From Rhizobiaceae bacterium (GTDB lineage Bacteria > Pseudomonadota > Alphaproteobacteria > Rhizobiales > Rhizobiaceae): 64,000 bases of DNA. The notes under the pieces were generated by a model. The model was not told where the DNA came from, did not search any database, and saw only the letters and a program-made list of their open reading frames with translations. The first letter of the stretch is position 1, and every line of letters begins with the position of its first letter. The stretch spans positions 310,001-374,000 of the forward strand of contig JAEPOG010000006.1 of assembly GCA_017643025.1 (NCBI GenBank), read 5' to 3'. Shown piece by piece: positions 1 to 11,411 of the stretch. Both the position numbers and the translations under genes were made by a program.

Positions 1-2060
1 GACCCCATGATGCGGCGCGAGGCTGCCTTGTAGAGCGTCTCGATGAGGAAGGTGGACTTGCCGCCGCCCGACACGCCGGTGACGGCGGTGAAGGTGCCCA
101 GCGGGATGTCGGCCGTGACGTTTTTCAGATTGTTGCCGCGCGCGCCGACGACGCGCACGCGCTTGCCCTTCTTCGCCTGGCGGCGCTCGGCCGGAACCTC
201 GACCGCGAGCGCGCCCGACAGATATTGCCCGGTGAGCGATTTCGGGTTGGCCATGATGTCGGCCGGCGTGCCTTCCGCCACGATGCGCCCGCCATGGATG
301 CCGGCGGCGGGGCCGATGTCGACGACATGGTCGGCATGCAGGATCGCGTCCTCGTCATGCTCGACCACGATGACGGTGTTGCCGAGGTCGCGCAGGTGCT
401 TCAGCGTATCGAGCAGGCGGGCATTGTCGCGCTGGTGCAGGCCGATGGAGGGCTCGTCGAGCACGTAGAGCACGCCGGTGAGGCCGGAGCCGATCTGCGA
501 GGCGAGGCGGATGCGCTGGCTCTCGCCGCCCGACAGCGTACCGGAATTGCGGGAAAGGGTGAGGTAGTCGAGGCCGACATCGTTGAGGAAGTTGAGGCGG
601 TCGCGGATCTCTTTCAGGATGCGCGTGGCGATCTCGTTCTGCTTCGCGTTCAGTTCGCCGGGCAGCGCCTCGTACCAGGCGGCGGCCTTGCGGATCGACA
701 TTTCGGCGACCTCGCCGATGTGTTTTCCCGCGATCTTCACCGCCAGCGCCTCGGGCTTCAGCCGGTAGCCGGCGCAGGCCGGGCAGGGGGTCGCCGACAT
801 GAAGCGCTCGATCTCCTCGCGCATCCAGGCGGAGTCGGTCTCCTTCCAGCGGCGCTCGAGATTGGGGATCACGCCCTCGAAGGTCTTGGTCGTTTTGTAG
901 GAGCGCAGCCCGTCATCATAGGTGAATTCGATCTTGCGCTCGCCCGTGCCGCGCAGGATGGCGTTCTGCGCCTCGGCGGAGAGGTCGCTCCAGCGGTCGC
1001 CCTGGCTGAATCCGTAGACCTTGCCGAGCGCGTCCAGCGTCTGCGCGTAATAGGGCGAGGAGGATTTCGCCCATGGCGCGATGGCGCCGCTGCGCAGCGT
1101 GGCGGACTCGTCGGGCACGACGAGCATCTCGTCGATGGCGTTCTGGAAGCCGAGGCCGTCGCAGGTCGGACACGCGCCGAACGGGTTGTTGAAGGAGAAC
1201 AGCCGCGGCTCTATCTCCGGAATGGTGAAACCGGAAACCGGGCAGGCGAACTTCTCCGAAAAGACGATGCGCTCATGCGTCTCGTTGGCTGACTTGTTGA
1301 CCGCGTCCGCGCCGGTGTGGTGGGCGTCGAGCGGCTTGTCGGCAAATTCGGCGACCGCGATGCCGTCGGCGAGCTTGAGCGCGGTCTCGAGCGAATCCGC
1401 CAGCCGCGCCGCGAGGTCGGGCCGCACGACGAGGCGGTCCACGACGACGTCAATGTCGTGCTTGTATTTCTTGTCGAGCGCCGGCACCTCGGCGATCTCG
1501 TAGAAGGCGCCGTCGACCTTGACGCGCTGGAAGCCTTTCTTCTGCAGCTCGGCCAGTTCCTTGCGGTACTCGCCCTTGCGGCCGCGCACGATGGGCGCGA
1601 GCAGGTAAAGGCGCGTGCCTTCCTCCAGCGCCAGCACGCGGTCGACCATCTGGCTCACCGTCTGGCTCTCGATCGGCAGGCCGGTCTCCGGCGAATAGGG
1701 AATGCCCGCGCGCGCGAACAGCAGGCGCATGTAGTCGTAGATCTCGGTGACGGTGGCGACCGTCGAGCGCGGGTTGCGCGAGGTCGTCTTCTGCTCGATG
1801 GAGATAGCGGGCGACAGGCCGTCGATCTGGTCGACGTCCGGCTTCTGCATCATCTCCAGGAACTGGCGCGCATAGGCCGACAGGCTCTCGACATAACGCC
1901 GCTGGCCCTCGGCGTAGATCGTGTCGAAGGCGAGCGACGACTTGCCGGAACCCGACAGGCCGGTCATCACGATCAGGCTGTCGCGGGGCAGCTCCAGATC
2001 GACGTTCTTGAGGTTGTGTTCGCGCGCGCCGCGAATGGAGATCGTCTTGTGCTCGGGCAT
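1..2060 (-). CDS. uvrA: UvrABC excinuclease subunit A (3' end outside window)
   Basis: Damage-recognition ATPase of nucleotide excision repair; UvrA dimers load UvrB on distorted DNA. About 686 of the usual ~970 residues are visible; the C-terminus lies beyond base 1. From the N-terminus: Walker [10 protein letters not shown] at residues 34-42, the [12 protein letters not shown] stretch, a zinc-type CPTC motif in [11 protein letters not shown], a second CPAC motif, the ABC signature LSGGESQRI followed by [11 protein letters not shown], and the second Walker [10 protein letters not shown] near the window edge. The ATG at 2058-2060 gives the usual start ([11 protein letters not shown]). A LexA-type box lies 161 bases upstream, so SOS induction is likely. 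Identification is certain; only the end is missing. Confidence 0.97.
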   Translation of the reverse strand, partial: MPEHKTISIRGAREHNLKNVDLELPRDSLIVMTGLSGSGKSSLAFDTIYAEGQRRYVESLSAYARQFLEMMQKPDVDQIDGLSPAISIEQKTTSRNPRSTVATVTEIYDYMRLLFARAGIPYSPETGLPIESQTVSQMVDRVLALEEGTRLYLLAPIVRGRKGEYRKELAELQKKGFQRVKVDGAFYEIAEVPALDKKYKHDIDVVVDRLVVRPDLAARLADSLETALKLADGIAVAEFADKPLDAHHTGADAVNKSANETHERIVFSEKFACPVSGFTIPEIEPRLFSFNNPFGACPTCDGLGFQNAIDEMLVVPDESATLRSGAIAPWAKSSSPYYAQTLDALGKVYGFSQGDRWSDLSAEAQNAILRGTGERKIEFTYDDGLRSYKTTKTFEGVIPNLERRWKETDSAWMREEIERFMSATPCPACAGYRLKPEALAVKIAGKHIGEVAEMSIRKAAAWYEALPGELNAKQNEIATRILKEIRDRLNFLNDVGLDYLTLSRNSGTLSGGESQRIRLASQIGSGLTGVLYVLDEPSIGLHQRDNARLLDTLKHLRDLGNTVIVVEHDEDAILHADHVVDIGPAAGIHGGRIVAEGTPADIMANPKSLTGQYLSGALAVEVPAERRQAKKGKRVRVVGARGNNLKNVTADIPLGTFTAVTGVSGGGKSTFLIETLYKAASRRIMG

Positions 2061-2220
2061 ATGCCTTTGTCGCCGCCTGATTGATTGCCGGTCGCCGTCC
2101 GGTTGCGCCGCCGCACACCGATCCGGCTGTCGTCATGTAGGACTTTGCAGCGCCGGATCGAGAAGCGGAACACGCGCCTTCCGGCTTTTCCAGCTTTTTC
2201 TTCGCTGGGGCAAGCGAAAA

Positions 2221-2235
2221 GAACAAAGGCCGAAC
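2221..2235. promoter_or_regulatory. LexA (SOS) box, GAAC-N7-GAAC
   Basis: GAAC AAAGGCC GAAC matches the direct-repeat LexA operator described for alphaproteobacteria (GTTC-N7-GTTC on the other strand). It lies in the uvrA upstream region, and uvrA is a classic SOS gene in this class. A second copy with the same spacing sits upstream of ssb, which makes a chance match less likely. Confidence 0.75.
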
Positions 2236-2481
2236 GATATCCTGACAACGTCCTGTCTGCCGGCCTGCGCCGGGCCGCGCATATCACATTTGCCATCCAA
2301 GCCCCCGCTGCCCTTGACACGTTTGATGGGTGGGCGCAGCATTCCTTTTGCGATCCTTCGGCGAGCGCGCTGCTGACGCTGCTCTCCAGCGTTTTCGGGG
2401 ATCGGTTTGCGACGCCCCGAAATCGTCGGATTTTGTGCCGAGGATCCGTCGAGCCCAGCCGGCAACGGAAGGAGTCGAGGC

Positions 2482-2538
2482 ATGAATCCACCGGACAGTC
2501 TCACCTGGCTCCGCCTTGCTGCGGGGCCGCGGCCATGA
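2482..2538 (+). CDS. Candidate 18-residue leader peptide
   Basis: ATG at 2482 is preceded by GGAAGGAG (2467-2474) at a spacing of 7 bases, one of the best ribosome sites in the window. The peptide would be MNPPDSLTWLRLAAGPRP, with four prolines and ending in Pro before TGA. It lies upstream of consecutive hairpins and an intrinsic terminator and 200 bases before the YbjN-like gene, which is the layout of a translated attenuation leader. No family is recognised. It could also be chance within a small RNA. Confidence 0.4.
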   Translation: MNPPDSLTWLRLAAGPRP

Positions 2539-2539
2539 G

Positions 2540-2717
2540 CCGGACTGCTTGAAGACCGGATACGATATTGGCCGAATTCACCTACATCGCAGAGACCACT
2601 AGTCGGATCATCGGGCTGACGCCCGAGAGGCATCCGAATAATCGCGGCCTTGGGCCGCTAAACGGGTAACGACCCGACGCAAGGCTCCGTCTCGTAGTCG
2701 AGACGGAGCCGTTTTTT
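2540..2717 (+). ncRNA. Candidate structured RNA: 5' leader or small RNA ending at an intrinsic terminator
   Basis: The stretch contains CGGAT-type outer arms (about 2557-2563 with 2629-2635), a TCGGGC/GCCCGA hairpin with TGAC loop (2611-2626), GCGGCC/GGCCGC with a 3-base loop (2644-2658), CGGGT/ACCCG with AACG loop (2663-2676) and then the terminator. Four hairpins in about 110 bases is far above the local background. I could not match it to a known Rfam family from memory. It may be an attenuator leader of the following gene or an independent small RNA. Confidence 0.4.
2683..2717 (+). terminator. Strong intrinsic terminator
   Basis: GGCTCCGTCTCG and CGAGACGGAGCC form a perfect 12-base-pair stem around a TAGT loop (2683-2710), followed by GTTTTTT. 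It ends 24 bases before the YbjN-like start codon, so it either terminates an upstream small RNA or acts as an attenuator for that gene. Confidence 0.85.
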
Positions 2718-2740
2718 GGTCGGGAGCAAGGGCGGGTAAA

Positions 2741-3226
2741 ATGAAAAGATCACGAATGCAGATGCTGGCTGCCGTGTTGGCGATTGGCGGAGTTCTGTCC
2801 CTTTCGGAGGCGGCGCTTTCAAAGGATGCGAGAGGCACGATTCACGCCTCCAATCCGGAAGGCATCGCGTCAATCCTGCGCGGCTTCGGTTCGGCATTGG
2901 TCGGAACCGATAGTTATGGCGACCCCAAGATCGACGGTCGCTCCGCAGGCGAGGAGTATACGGTGCTCTTCTACGGCTGCACCGACAATATAGACTGCCG
3001 CAGTATTGCCTTCTGGACGTACTGGACGGTCGAGGTCGATCTCGACCGCGTCAATGAATGGAATAAGCGGGAGCGCTACGGCAAGCTCTATGTCGACAAC
3101 GACGGCGATCTCGCGCTCGAGATGGACGTGAACCTCTCCCATGGGATGGACACGCGGACCTTCGACGAAATTGCCAATATCTGGGCCGGCATGCTCGACG
3201 ACGTGAAGTCGAACGTCGTCGACTGA
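2741..3226 (+). CDS. Secreted YbjN-domain protein
   Basis: 161 residues. Residues 1-28 form a Sec-type signal peptide (basic MKRSRM, hydrophobic AAVLAIGGVLSL, small residues before SKDARG). The rest resembles the YbjN-like family (DUF1790): an N-terminal segment scanning SNPEGIASILRGFG, then YGCTDNIDCRSIAFWTYWTV with two cysteines that could form a disulfide, then WNKRERYGKLYVDNDGDL and MDVNL. The YbjN fold resembles type III secretion chaperones; the biochemical role in rhizobia is not known. It starts just downstream of an intrinsic terminator and faces uvrA divergently. Family call fairly sure; function unknown. Confidence 0.75.
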   Translation: MKRSRMQMLAAVLAIGGVLSLSEAALSKDARGTIHASNPEGIASILRGFGSALVGTDSYGDPKIDGRSAGEEYTVLFYGCTDNIDCRSIAFWTYWTVEVDLDRVNEWNKRERYGKLYVDNDGDLALEMDVNLSHGMDTRTFDEIANIWAGMLDDVKSNVVD

Positions 3227-3286
3227 CGCCACAAGCGCCGGACGGCGACTCCGAAACACCATTGACCGGATGTCTGCGACCCACTA

Positions 3287-3301
3287 GAACAGAAGCAGAA
3301 C
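3287..3301. promoter_or_regulatory. LexA (SOS) box, GAAC-N7-GAAC
   Basis: GAAC AGAAGCA GAAC sits 104 bases upstream of the ssb start. It has the same arms and spacing as the box upstream of uvrA at 2221-2235. LexA control of ssb is known in several bacteria. A TCGGCCCG/CGGGCCGA inverted repeat (3323-3351) follows between the box and the gene. Confidence 0.75.
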
Positions 3302-3405
3302 ATCTACGTTGTGCACAGGCGATCGGCCCGGCCCGGGTGGCCGCGGGCCGACGTCTGATATAGGCGCATAACAGAAATGGTTTCGGACGAGCGCGGAGCG
3401 GTACG

Positions 3406-3888
3406 ATGGCAGGCAGCGTCAACAAGGTAATCCTGGTCGGCAATCTGGGTGCGGACCCCGAAATCCGCCGGCTGAACTCGGGCGATCCGGTGGTCAACAT
3501 GAGGATTGCGACTTCGGAGACATGGCGCGACCGCCAGTCGGGCGAGCGTCGCGAGCGCACCGAGTGGCACAATGTCGTCATCTTCAACGACAACCTCGCC
3601 AAGGTCGCAGAGCAGTACCTGAAGAAGGGCGCCAAGGTTTACATCGAAGGCCAGTTGCAGACCCGCAAATGGCAGGACCAGCAGGGCCAGGACAAGTACA
3701 CGACCGAGATCGTGCTGCAGAAGTTCCGCGGCGAATTGCAGATGCTGGATTCGCGTGGGGCAGGCGGCGACGGCGGCCAGGTGGGTTACGACCGGGGCGG
3801 CAGCCGCGGCTCCGATTTCGGGCAGTCGGGTCCGGTCGAGGATCGTGGCCGCGCCAGCGCCGACCTGGACGACGAAATCCCGTTCTGA
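3406..3888 (+). CDS. ssb: Single-stranded DNA-binding protein
   Basis: 160 residues, typical SSB length. The OB-fold occupies about residues 1-112 and starts with [37 protein letters not shown] and [20 protein letters not shown] supply DNA-stacking aromatics. A glycine-rich flexible linker (residues about 115-150) leads to the conserved acidic tip DLDDEIPF, which recruits repair and replication partners. It acts as a tetramer on ssDNA in replication, recombination and repair. A LexA box lies upstream, in line with SOS induction alongside uvrA. Certain. Confidence 0.98.
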   Translation: MAGSVNKVILVGNLGADPEIRRLNSGDPVVNMRIATSETWRDRQSGERRERTEWHNVVIFNDNLAKVAEQYLKKGAKVYIEGQLQTRKWQDQQGQDKYTTEIVLQKFRGELQMLDSRGAGGDGGQVGYDRGGSRGSDFGQSGPVEDRGRASADLDDEIPF

Positions 3889-3892
3889 GCCA

Positions 3893-4312
3893 ATGCAGCG
3901 CATTGCCCATGTCACGGTCGTCGTGCGCGACTACGACGAGGCGATTGGTTTCTATTGCGGCAAGCTCGGCTTCGACCTGATCGAGGACAGTTATCAGCCC
4001 GAACAGGACAAGCGCTGGGTGGTCGTCGCGCCGCCTGGCGGCGGAACCTCGCTGGTGCTGGGCAGGGCGTCCGGGCCGAAGCAGGAGGCGGCCATCGGCA
4101 ACCAGACCGGCGGTCGCGTCTTCATGTTCCTACAGACGGACGATTTCGAGCGCGACTACCGGCGCTTCAGCGGCGAGGGCATCGTCTTCAGGCGCGAGCC
4201 GAAGGCGATGGACTACGGCACGGTCGCTGTGTTCGAGGACATCTGCGGCAATCTGTGGGATCTGATCGAGTTCGCGCCCGGCCACCCGCTGGCCGTTTTA
4301 GCAACGTCCTGA
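3893..4312 (+). CDS. VOC-superfamily (glyoxalase/dioxygenase-like) protein
   Basis: 139 residues, one VOC domain of two beta-alpha-beta-beta-beta modules. MQRIAHVTVVVRDYDEAIGFYCGKLGF is the first strand-helix unit; a second begins near GGRVFMFLQTDDFERDYRRF and ends with EDICGNLWDLIEF, where Glu is the usual metal ligand position. The ATG at 3893 lies 5 bases after the ssb stop; a longer upstream reading frame overlaps ssb and is not real. Members bind divalent metals and act on lactoylglutathione, antibiotics or catechols; the substrate here cannot be read. Probably co-transcribed with ssb. Confidence 0.85.
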   Translation: MQRIAHVTVVVRDYDEAIGFYCGKLGFDLIEDSYQPEQDKRWVVVAPPGGGTSLVLGRASGPKQEAAIGNQTGGRVFMFLQTDDFERDYRRFSGEGIVFRREPKAMDYGTVAVFEDICGNLWDLIEFAPGHPLAVLATS

Positions 4313-4393
4313 CCGAGTCGTGACTGTTGCTTGATCAGCGTCTCGGTCACTACAGTTCGTTAGCTGGCTGAACGAATGGAGGGGTGTCGGACC

Positions 4394-5095
4394 ATGCGCA
4401 CACTCTTGTTCACAACAGGCTCGCCCTTCGCGCGGGCCGTACGTATTGTCCTCGATGAACTCGGGCTCGACTACGAAAGGCGCGAGGAGATCACCACACC
4501 AAGCGTCGAACAAAGGGCCGCTGCGACTCCAACGCTGCAAGTGCCGACATTCTGGGACGGTGACCTGACGCTCTGGGAAAGCGGCACAATTGTTGAATAT
4601 CTTCTTTCGACCTATCGGCAGAAGAAAGCCACGGGAATTCCACTGACCAGCCATGCCTTCCGCCCGGAGTTCGAATGGCAGGACAAGCTGGTATTCGCGA
4701 CAATCCAGACATTCGGCAATGCTGCGACGATCATTTCCCAGATGAAATGGTCGGGAATCTCGATCGAGCAGAACGCCCATCTGCGAAGGTCGGCCGACAA
4801 GCTGTCCCACATATTGGGGTGGCTTGAGAACCAGCTGAATGATGACGGCGAGGGCTTTTTGCCCCGCTGCGTATCCATGCAGGATATCTTTCTGGCTGCA
4901 CATGTTCGTTTCGTGCAGGCCCGTCCACTCGGCATCGAGCTTGGCCTCAGCAACTATGGAAAGGTGGCGGCGCTACTCGATCGACTTGACGAACGCGAAA
5001 GCTTCAAGGCAAACCCGATCTGGTGGTGGGAGCCGGGGGTGGTGGGGTATCAGCCCGACGGCACCCCGATTTACAAGGATTCGGGGGCGACTTAG
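4394..5095 (+). CDS. Glutathione S-transferase family protein
   Basis: 233 residues. The N-terminal thioredoxin fold starts MRTLLFTTGSPFARAVRIVLDELGL, with Ser9 in the usual catalytic region, VPTF before the cis-proline, and WESGTIVEYL supplying the Glu-Ser pair that contacts the gamma-glutamyl group of glutathione. Residues about 90-200 form the all-helical C-terminal domain. The ATG at 4394 is chosen because GGAGGGG (4378-4384) stands 9 bases before it; an in-frame ATG at 4376 has no such site. Cytosolic; substrate not predictable. An extended C-terminal tail (VGYQPDGTPIYKD) is unusual for short GSTs. Confidence 0.88.
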   Translation: MRTLLFTTGSPFARAVRIVLDELGLDYERREEITTPSVEQRAAATPTLQVPTFWDGDLTLWESGTIVEYLLSTYRQKKATGIPLTSHAFRPEFEWQDKLVFATIQTFGNAATIISQMKWSGISIEQNAHLRRSADKLSHILGWLENQLNDDGEGFLPRCVSMQDIFLAAHVRFVQARPLGIELGLSNYGKVAALLDRLDERESFKANPIWWWEPGVVGYQPDGTPIYKDSGAT

Positions 5096-5230
5096 CCCAG
5101 CGCCGTTGGCTTCTGCAGGCGCCGCATTGAAAGCGCTGGCGGCACCTGGTCCGGTGACAAGCGGCGCTGCGGATGTTTCTATGCCGCCCGCAAGTCGCGT
5201 TTTGACATCTAAACCGGCAGGATCAAAGCC

Positions 5231-5743
5231 ATGTGCCTGATGTGCGGCGACGCCACATTCGCTCACGGTTTCGTACTGGTGAGCCGGCCGGCGCACCGGC
5301 TGACCGGCCGTTTCTGGACGGGAACGTTCGCCAACGCGGGGAATGGAGCCCTGCACCCGCTGCTCGCCGAGGTGAAGGCGCTTTCGGCCAGCACCTCCGA
5401 CCTCTGGAAAAGCCCGATCGTTGGGCTGACCTGGCTCGATCGGCCCGGTGGCTTCCGCTATTTCGCCGGTATCGAGACGGCGGACGAGGCCGCAAGCGCA
5501 GGCTTCGAGCGGCTGGAGGTGCCGCAAATGTATTGCGCTGGCCTGTGGCACGGCGCCGATGATGGCAGCGTGACGGAGAGCTACGCCAAGCTAATGGGCG
5601 ATCTGGACGAGGCCGGCATCGCGCGAGATACCGGTTTCTGCCACCAGCGCGAGGAATACGCCGCCGACATCGACCTATCCAAGCCCCCGTCCCTCAGGCT
5701 GATGCTGCCGGTGAGGGCGGATGGGGCAAAACCGGCCGAGTGA
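5231..5743 (+). CDS. Uncharacterised protein, possibly GyrI-like/effector-binding fold
   Basis: 170 residues with codon use like its neighbours, so probably a real gene. It starts MCLMCGDATFAHGFVLVSRPAHRLTG and contains IVGLTWLDRPGGFRYFAGIET and a C-terminal DTGFCHQREEYAADIDLSKP, a layout that recalls GyrI-like effector-binding domains (beta-alpha-beta repeats ending in an EVYL/EEYA-like motif). It has a Cys-x-x-Cys at the start. No signal peptide or membrane segment. No operon partner: 135 bases separate it from the GST gene. The family assignment is a weak guess from layout only. Confidence 0.55.
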   Translation: MCLMCGDATFAHGFVLVSRPAHRLTGRFWTGTFANAGNGALHPLLAEVKALSASTSDLWKSPIVGLTWLDRPGGFRYFAGIETADEAASAGFERLEVPQMYCAGLWHGADDGSVTESYAKLMGDLDEAGIARDTGFCHQREEYAADIDLSKPPSLRLMLPVRADGAKPAE

Positions 5744-5831
5744 CCACTCGCGCGGGGGCCTCCGATTGTCGTTCCTGTATTGATGGCTGTTGAAGTACCA
5801 TCCTGGTCCCACGGACGCAGGAGGGGATGTC

Positions 5832-6236
5832 GTGAGCTATAGACGAGAACTGATCTCCAACGGAAACCCGATGGAGGCGATTGTCGGTTTCAGTCGTGCC
5901 GTCAAAGTCGGCCCTTTCATATCCGTTGGAGGGACTGCTCCGGTCGGTTCGGATGGCAAGACTGTGGGCGTGGGCGACGTAGCTGCACAAACCCGTCAAT
6001 GTATCGAAATTATCAAGGCCGCTCTCGAGCAGGCGGGTTCCGGGCTTCATGATGTAGTCCGGACACGCGTCATCCTGACCAACATTGACGACTGGAAGAC
6101 GGCTATCGACGTCCGAAAGGAATACTTCAGGGACGTTCGTCCGGTGGACACGATTGTGGCCATCGACCGGTTCGTGAATCCGGAATGGCTCGTCGAGCTT
6201 GAAGCCGACGCTATTGTCGCGAACTGGAACGGCTAA
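5832..6236 (+). CDS. RidA/YjgF/YER057c family protein
   Basis: 134 residues, one Rid domain. SYRRELISNGNPMEAIVGFSRAVKVGPFISVGGTAP is the family N-terminus; DVVRTRVILTNIDDW carries the conserved arginine that binds the carboxylate of enamine/imine intermediates; EWLVELEADAIV is the C-terminal strand. RidA hydrolyses reactive 2-aminoacrylate-type enamines; this member has the arginine in the usual place but may belong to a paralogous Rid group. The GTG at 5832 is chosen because GGAGGGG ends 5 bases before it; the in-frame extension further upstream has no ribosome site. Confidence 0.9.
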   Translation: MSYRRELISNGNPMEAIVGFSRAVKVGPFISVGGTAPVGSDGKTVGVGDVAAQTRQCIEIIKAALEQAGSGLHDVVRTRVILTNIDDWKTAIDVRKEYFRDVRPVDTIVAIDRFVNPEWLVELEADAIVANWNG

Positions 6237-6257
6237 GGCCCACTTCGGGCAAGGTGG

Positions 6258-6887
6258 TCACGCCTCAATCAGCGCCCTTACACCATCCGCCACGAACTGC
6301 ACCGCCAGCGCCGCCAGGATCAGGCCGAGCAGCCGGGTCAGGATCGAGCGGCCGGTCTCGCCGAGAAATCCGTCGACGCGCTCGGCCAGCACGAACACCA
6401 GGAAGGTGATCGCCACGCCCGCGAGGATGATGCCGACCAGCACCGCGCGCGCCGCGAAGTCGGAAAAGGTGCCCGACAGCAGCACGGTGGCGGAGATCGC
6501 GCCGGGACCCGCGATCAGCGGGATCGCCAGCGGGAAGGCGGCGATGTTGCGGATCATGTCGGTGGTGATGGCGCGCTCCGCACTTCGTTCATGGCGCTCG
6601 TGACGGCGCTCGAAGATCATCTCGAAAGCGATGACGAAGAGCAGCAGCCCGCCCGCGACGCGGAAGGCCGGCAGGGTGATGCCGAAGACGCTGAGGATCT
6701 CCGCGCCGGCTATGGCGAACAGCGCCAGCACGATGAAGGCGATCAGGCTCGCCCGCACCGAAACCTGCATGCGCTCGGCGCGGTTCATGCCGCCGGTGAC
6801 GGCCAGGAACAGCGGCGCCAGCCCAGGCGGATCGATGGTCACCAGGATGGTCACGAAGGCGTTGAAGATGGCGTCGACGGCGGGCAT
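6258..6887 (-). CDS. MarC family integral membrane protein
   Basis: 209 residues with six hydrophobic helices. Family landmarks are FVTILVTIDPPGLAPLF near the N-terminus, FGITLPAFRVAGGLLLFVIAFEM in the middle, a charged cytosolic loop RRHERHERSAER, and PLAIPLIAGPGAISATVLL. MarC proteins were once linked to multiple antibiotic resistance, later disputed; some relatives (NAAT/SnatA) move neutral amino acids. Sits in the inner membrane. It ends 21 bases from the convergent RidA gene and starts divergently from gyrA. Confidence 0.93.
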   Translation of the reverse strand: MPAVDAIFNAFVTILVTIDPPGLAPLFLAVTGGMNRAERMQVSVRASLIAFIVLALFAIAGAEILSVFGITLPAFRVAGGLLLFVIAFEMIFERRHERHERSAERAITTDMIRNIAAFPLAIPLIAGPGAISATVLLSGTFSDFAARAVLVGIILAGVAITFLVFVLAERVDGFLGETGRSILTRLLGLILAALAVQFVADGVRALIEA

Positions 6888-7142
6888 TGCGGCCCCTCAG
6901 AAAGTGCAACGAGGACAACTGGTAGAGCAAATGCGGGGCGGGTTCCACCCGCAGCACGGCCCGGTTTCCGGGAGAAACTGTGGACGCCGCGCCGCGACTT
7001 TCGGGCGCATGGCGGAAGCCATTGATTTTCAAGCGCTATCGGGCACCAGATCGGTTGTCAGCCGGCTGCCGTGCAATTGGTTATTGTGCGCCGCTTCCTA
7101 TATAAAGGGCGTAGTGATTCCGACATTCGATAGCGGCTTGAT

Positions 7143-9923
<2,781 letters not shown>

Positions 9924-9924
9924 G

Positions 9925-10050
9925 TTAGAAACGCTGGCGTTCGGCGCGCTTGCGCTCCAGCTCGACGCGCTGGGCTTCCTGATTGAGCTCTACGGCTGTC
10001 GCGATGAGCATGGTCAGGGTCATGGCGGCTGCAAGTGCTATGATCATCAT
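9925..10050 (-). CDS. Small single-pass membrane protein
   Basis: 41 residues: MMIIALAAAMTLTMLIATA forms one transmembrane helix, followed by a charged amphipathic tail VELNQEAQRVELERKRAERQ. The start at 10050 is preceded by AAGGAG (10058-10063 on this strand) at ideal spacing; a longer frame reaching 10155 lacks support. It ends 1 base from the gyrA stop, convergent. Small membrane proteins of this shape are common near gyrA in rhizobia, but no function is known. Confidence 0.65.
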   Translation of the reverse strand: MMIIALAAAMTLTMLIATAVELNQEAQRVELERKRAERQRF

Positions 10051-10229
10051 GTCTCGTCTCCTTCCCGTTGCGCGTGGCGACCAAGAAGTCGCCAGGCAAC
10101 GTGTAAGTGGCACGAGGCGGCTGAACGGATACTGGAAACAGCGTTCATCTGCCATTCAGTTTCTGAGCACTTGCTTGACATGGCTTCGCGTGCATTTGAT
10201 GGCCGGATTTTGTCGCAAAGAGGCCCGCA

Positions 10230-10844
10230 ATGCCCGACGCCGCCATACTTCTGTCCTATCTGCTCGCCTGCATTATCATCGTCGTGGTGCCCGGCCCGTC
10301 GGTGACGGTGATCATTGCCAATTCAATGCGGCACGGCGCGCGCGCCGGCCTGCTCAACGTTCTCGGCACGCAAATAGGCCTGACCACCATGATCGCCGTG
10401 CTGGCGCTTGGCCTGTCGGCCGTCGTCGCCGTGATGGGCAGCCTGTTCGACATTTTGCGCCTGATCGGCGCGGCCTATCTGATCTGGCTCGGCGCGAAGA
10501 TGTGGATGTCGGGCGGCAAGCTCGGCGCACAGGAAGCGACTGCGAGGCCAGGTGGCTCCTTCGTGCTGCAGGGTTTCATCGTCATCTGGTCGAATCCAAA
10601 GGCGTTGCTCTTCTTCGGCGCATTCATCCCGCAATTCATCGATCCGGCGGGGAGTGCCGCGCTGCAGACGGCGCTGCTCGGCTTCATCTTCATGGCCGTC
10701 GCGACTGTTTTCGACAGCGCCTACGCCTTCGCAGCCGGTGGAACCGGTGCATGGCTGTCGCGCGAGCGCGTGCGCCTAGTCGAGCGCATCTCCGGAACCT
10801 GCCTGATCGGCGGCGGCCTTTGGCTGGCCTTCGCGCGCCGCTGA
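10230..10844 (+). CDS. LysE/RhtB family amino-acid exporter
   Basis: 204 residues, about six transmembrane segments. [41 protein letters not shown] carries the family PGP motif in the first helix; [13 protein letters not shown] is the typical third helix; [20 protein letters not shown] is the conserved NPKA segment. Members export basic or neutral amino acids or homoserine lactones from the cytosol; substrate not readable. It starts 49 bases before coaD ends its own leader region and is probably its own unit. A CTTGAC hexamer at 10174-10179 is a possible -35 element. Confidence 0.92.
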   Translation: MPDAAILLSYLLACIIIVVVPGPSVTVIIANSMRHGARAGLLNVLGTQIGLTTMIAVLALGLSAVVAVMGSLFDILRLIGAAYLIWLGAKMWMSGGKLGAQEATARPGGSFVLQGFIVIWSNPKALLFFGAFIPQFIDPAGSAALQTALLGFIFMAVATVFDSAYAFAAGGTGAWLSRERVRLVERISGTCLIGGGLWLAFARR

Positions 10845-10893
10845 TCGCCGCGCCGATTGCCATGGCGGCGGACGGCGGCTAGAAGCGCAGCCA

Positions 10894-11394
10894 ATGACCG
10901 AGCGAATTGCCTTCTACGCCGGGTCCTTCGACCCGCTGACCAACGGCCATCTTGACGTGCTCAAGGCCGCGCTTGAGGTTGCCGACACCGTTTATGTCGG
11001 CATCGGCCGGCAGGCATCGAAGACGCCGCTCTTCTCGCTTGAAGAGCGCATGGCGCTGATCGAGGCCGCTTGCCGTGACGAGCTTGGCGACGATGCCGGC
11101 CGGCTGAAGGTGGTGGCGTTCGACGGGCTGATGGTGGAAGCGGCGCGCAAGCAGGGCGCCTCTATCGTCATTCGCGGCCTGCGCGACGGCACCGACCTCG
11201 ACTACGAAATGCAGATGGCCGGCATGAACGAGACGATGGCGCCGGATCTGCAGACGGTGTTCCTCCCGGCGAGTCCTTCGGTGCGTACGATTACCGCCAC
11301 ACTCGTCAGGCAGATCGCGTCGATGGGGGGCGACATCCGTCCCTTCGTGCCGGCGGCGGTTGTCGGCCCGCTAAACGCGAAATTCGCCAAATAG
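10894..11394 (+). CDS. coaD: Phosphopantetheine adenylyltransferase
   Basis: 166 residues. Transfers AMP from ATP to 4'-phosphopantetheine to give dephospho-CoA, the fourth step of CoA synthesis. The nucleotidyltransferase (T/H)xGH motif is T16-N-G-H19 in [36 protein letters not shown] and the [15 protein letters not shown] segment match the family. It acts as a cytosolic hexamer. Stops 17 bases before the signal-peptide cyclophilin, with which it may be co-transcribed. The supply of CoA fits the CoA-heavy region further on only in a general way. Confidence 0.97.
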   Translation: MTERIAFYAGSFDPLTNGHLDVLKAALEVADTVYVGIGRQASKTPLFSLEERMALIEAACRDELGDDAGRLKVVAFDGLMVEAARKQGASIVIRGLRDGTDLDYEMQMAGMNETMAPDLQTVFLPASPSVRTITATLVRQIASMGGDIRPFVPAAVVGPLNAKFAK

Positions 11395-11411
11395 ACTTCG
11401 AGGAGTACTCC

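Larger units (their letters stand above)
2061..2740. other. 680-base intergenic region with regulatory signals
   Basis: No convincing protein gene of normal size lies between divergent uvrA and the YbjN-like gene. The uvrA-proximal part holds a LexA-type box (2221-2235). The distal part holds an 18-codon ORF with a perfect ribosome site (2482-2538), three short hairpins (2611-2626, 2644-2658, 2663-2676) and a strong intrinsic terminator (2683-2717). The stretch 2240-2460 shows nothing I recognise. Confidence 0.6.

Noticed and set aside
2568..2669. 33-codon TTG-started frame LAEFTYIAETTSRIIGL...
   Set aside because: No ribosome site and it covers hairpin-forming sequence; no family resemblance.
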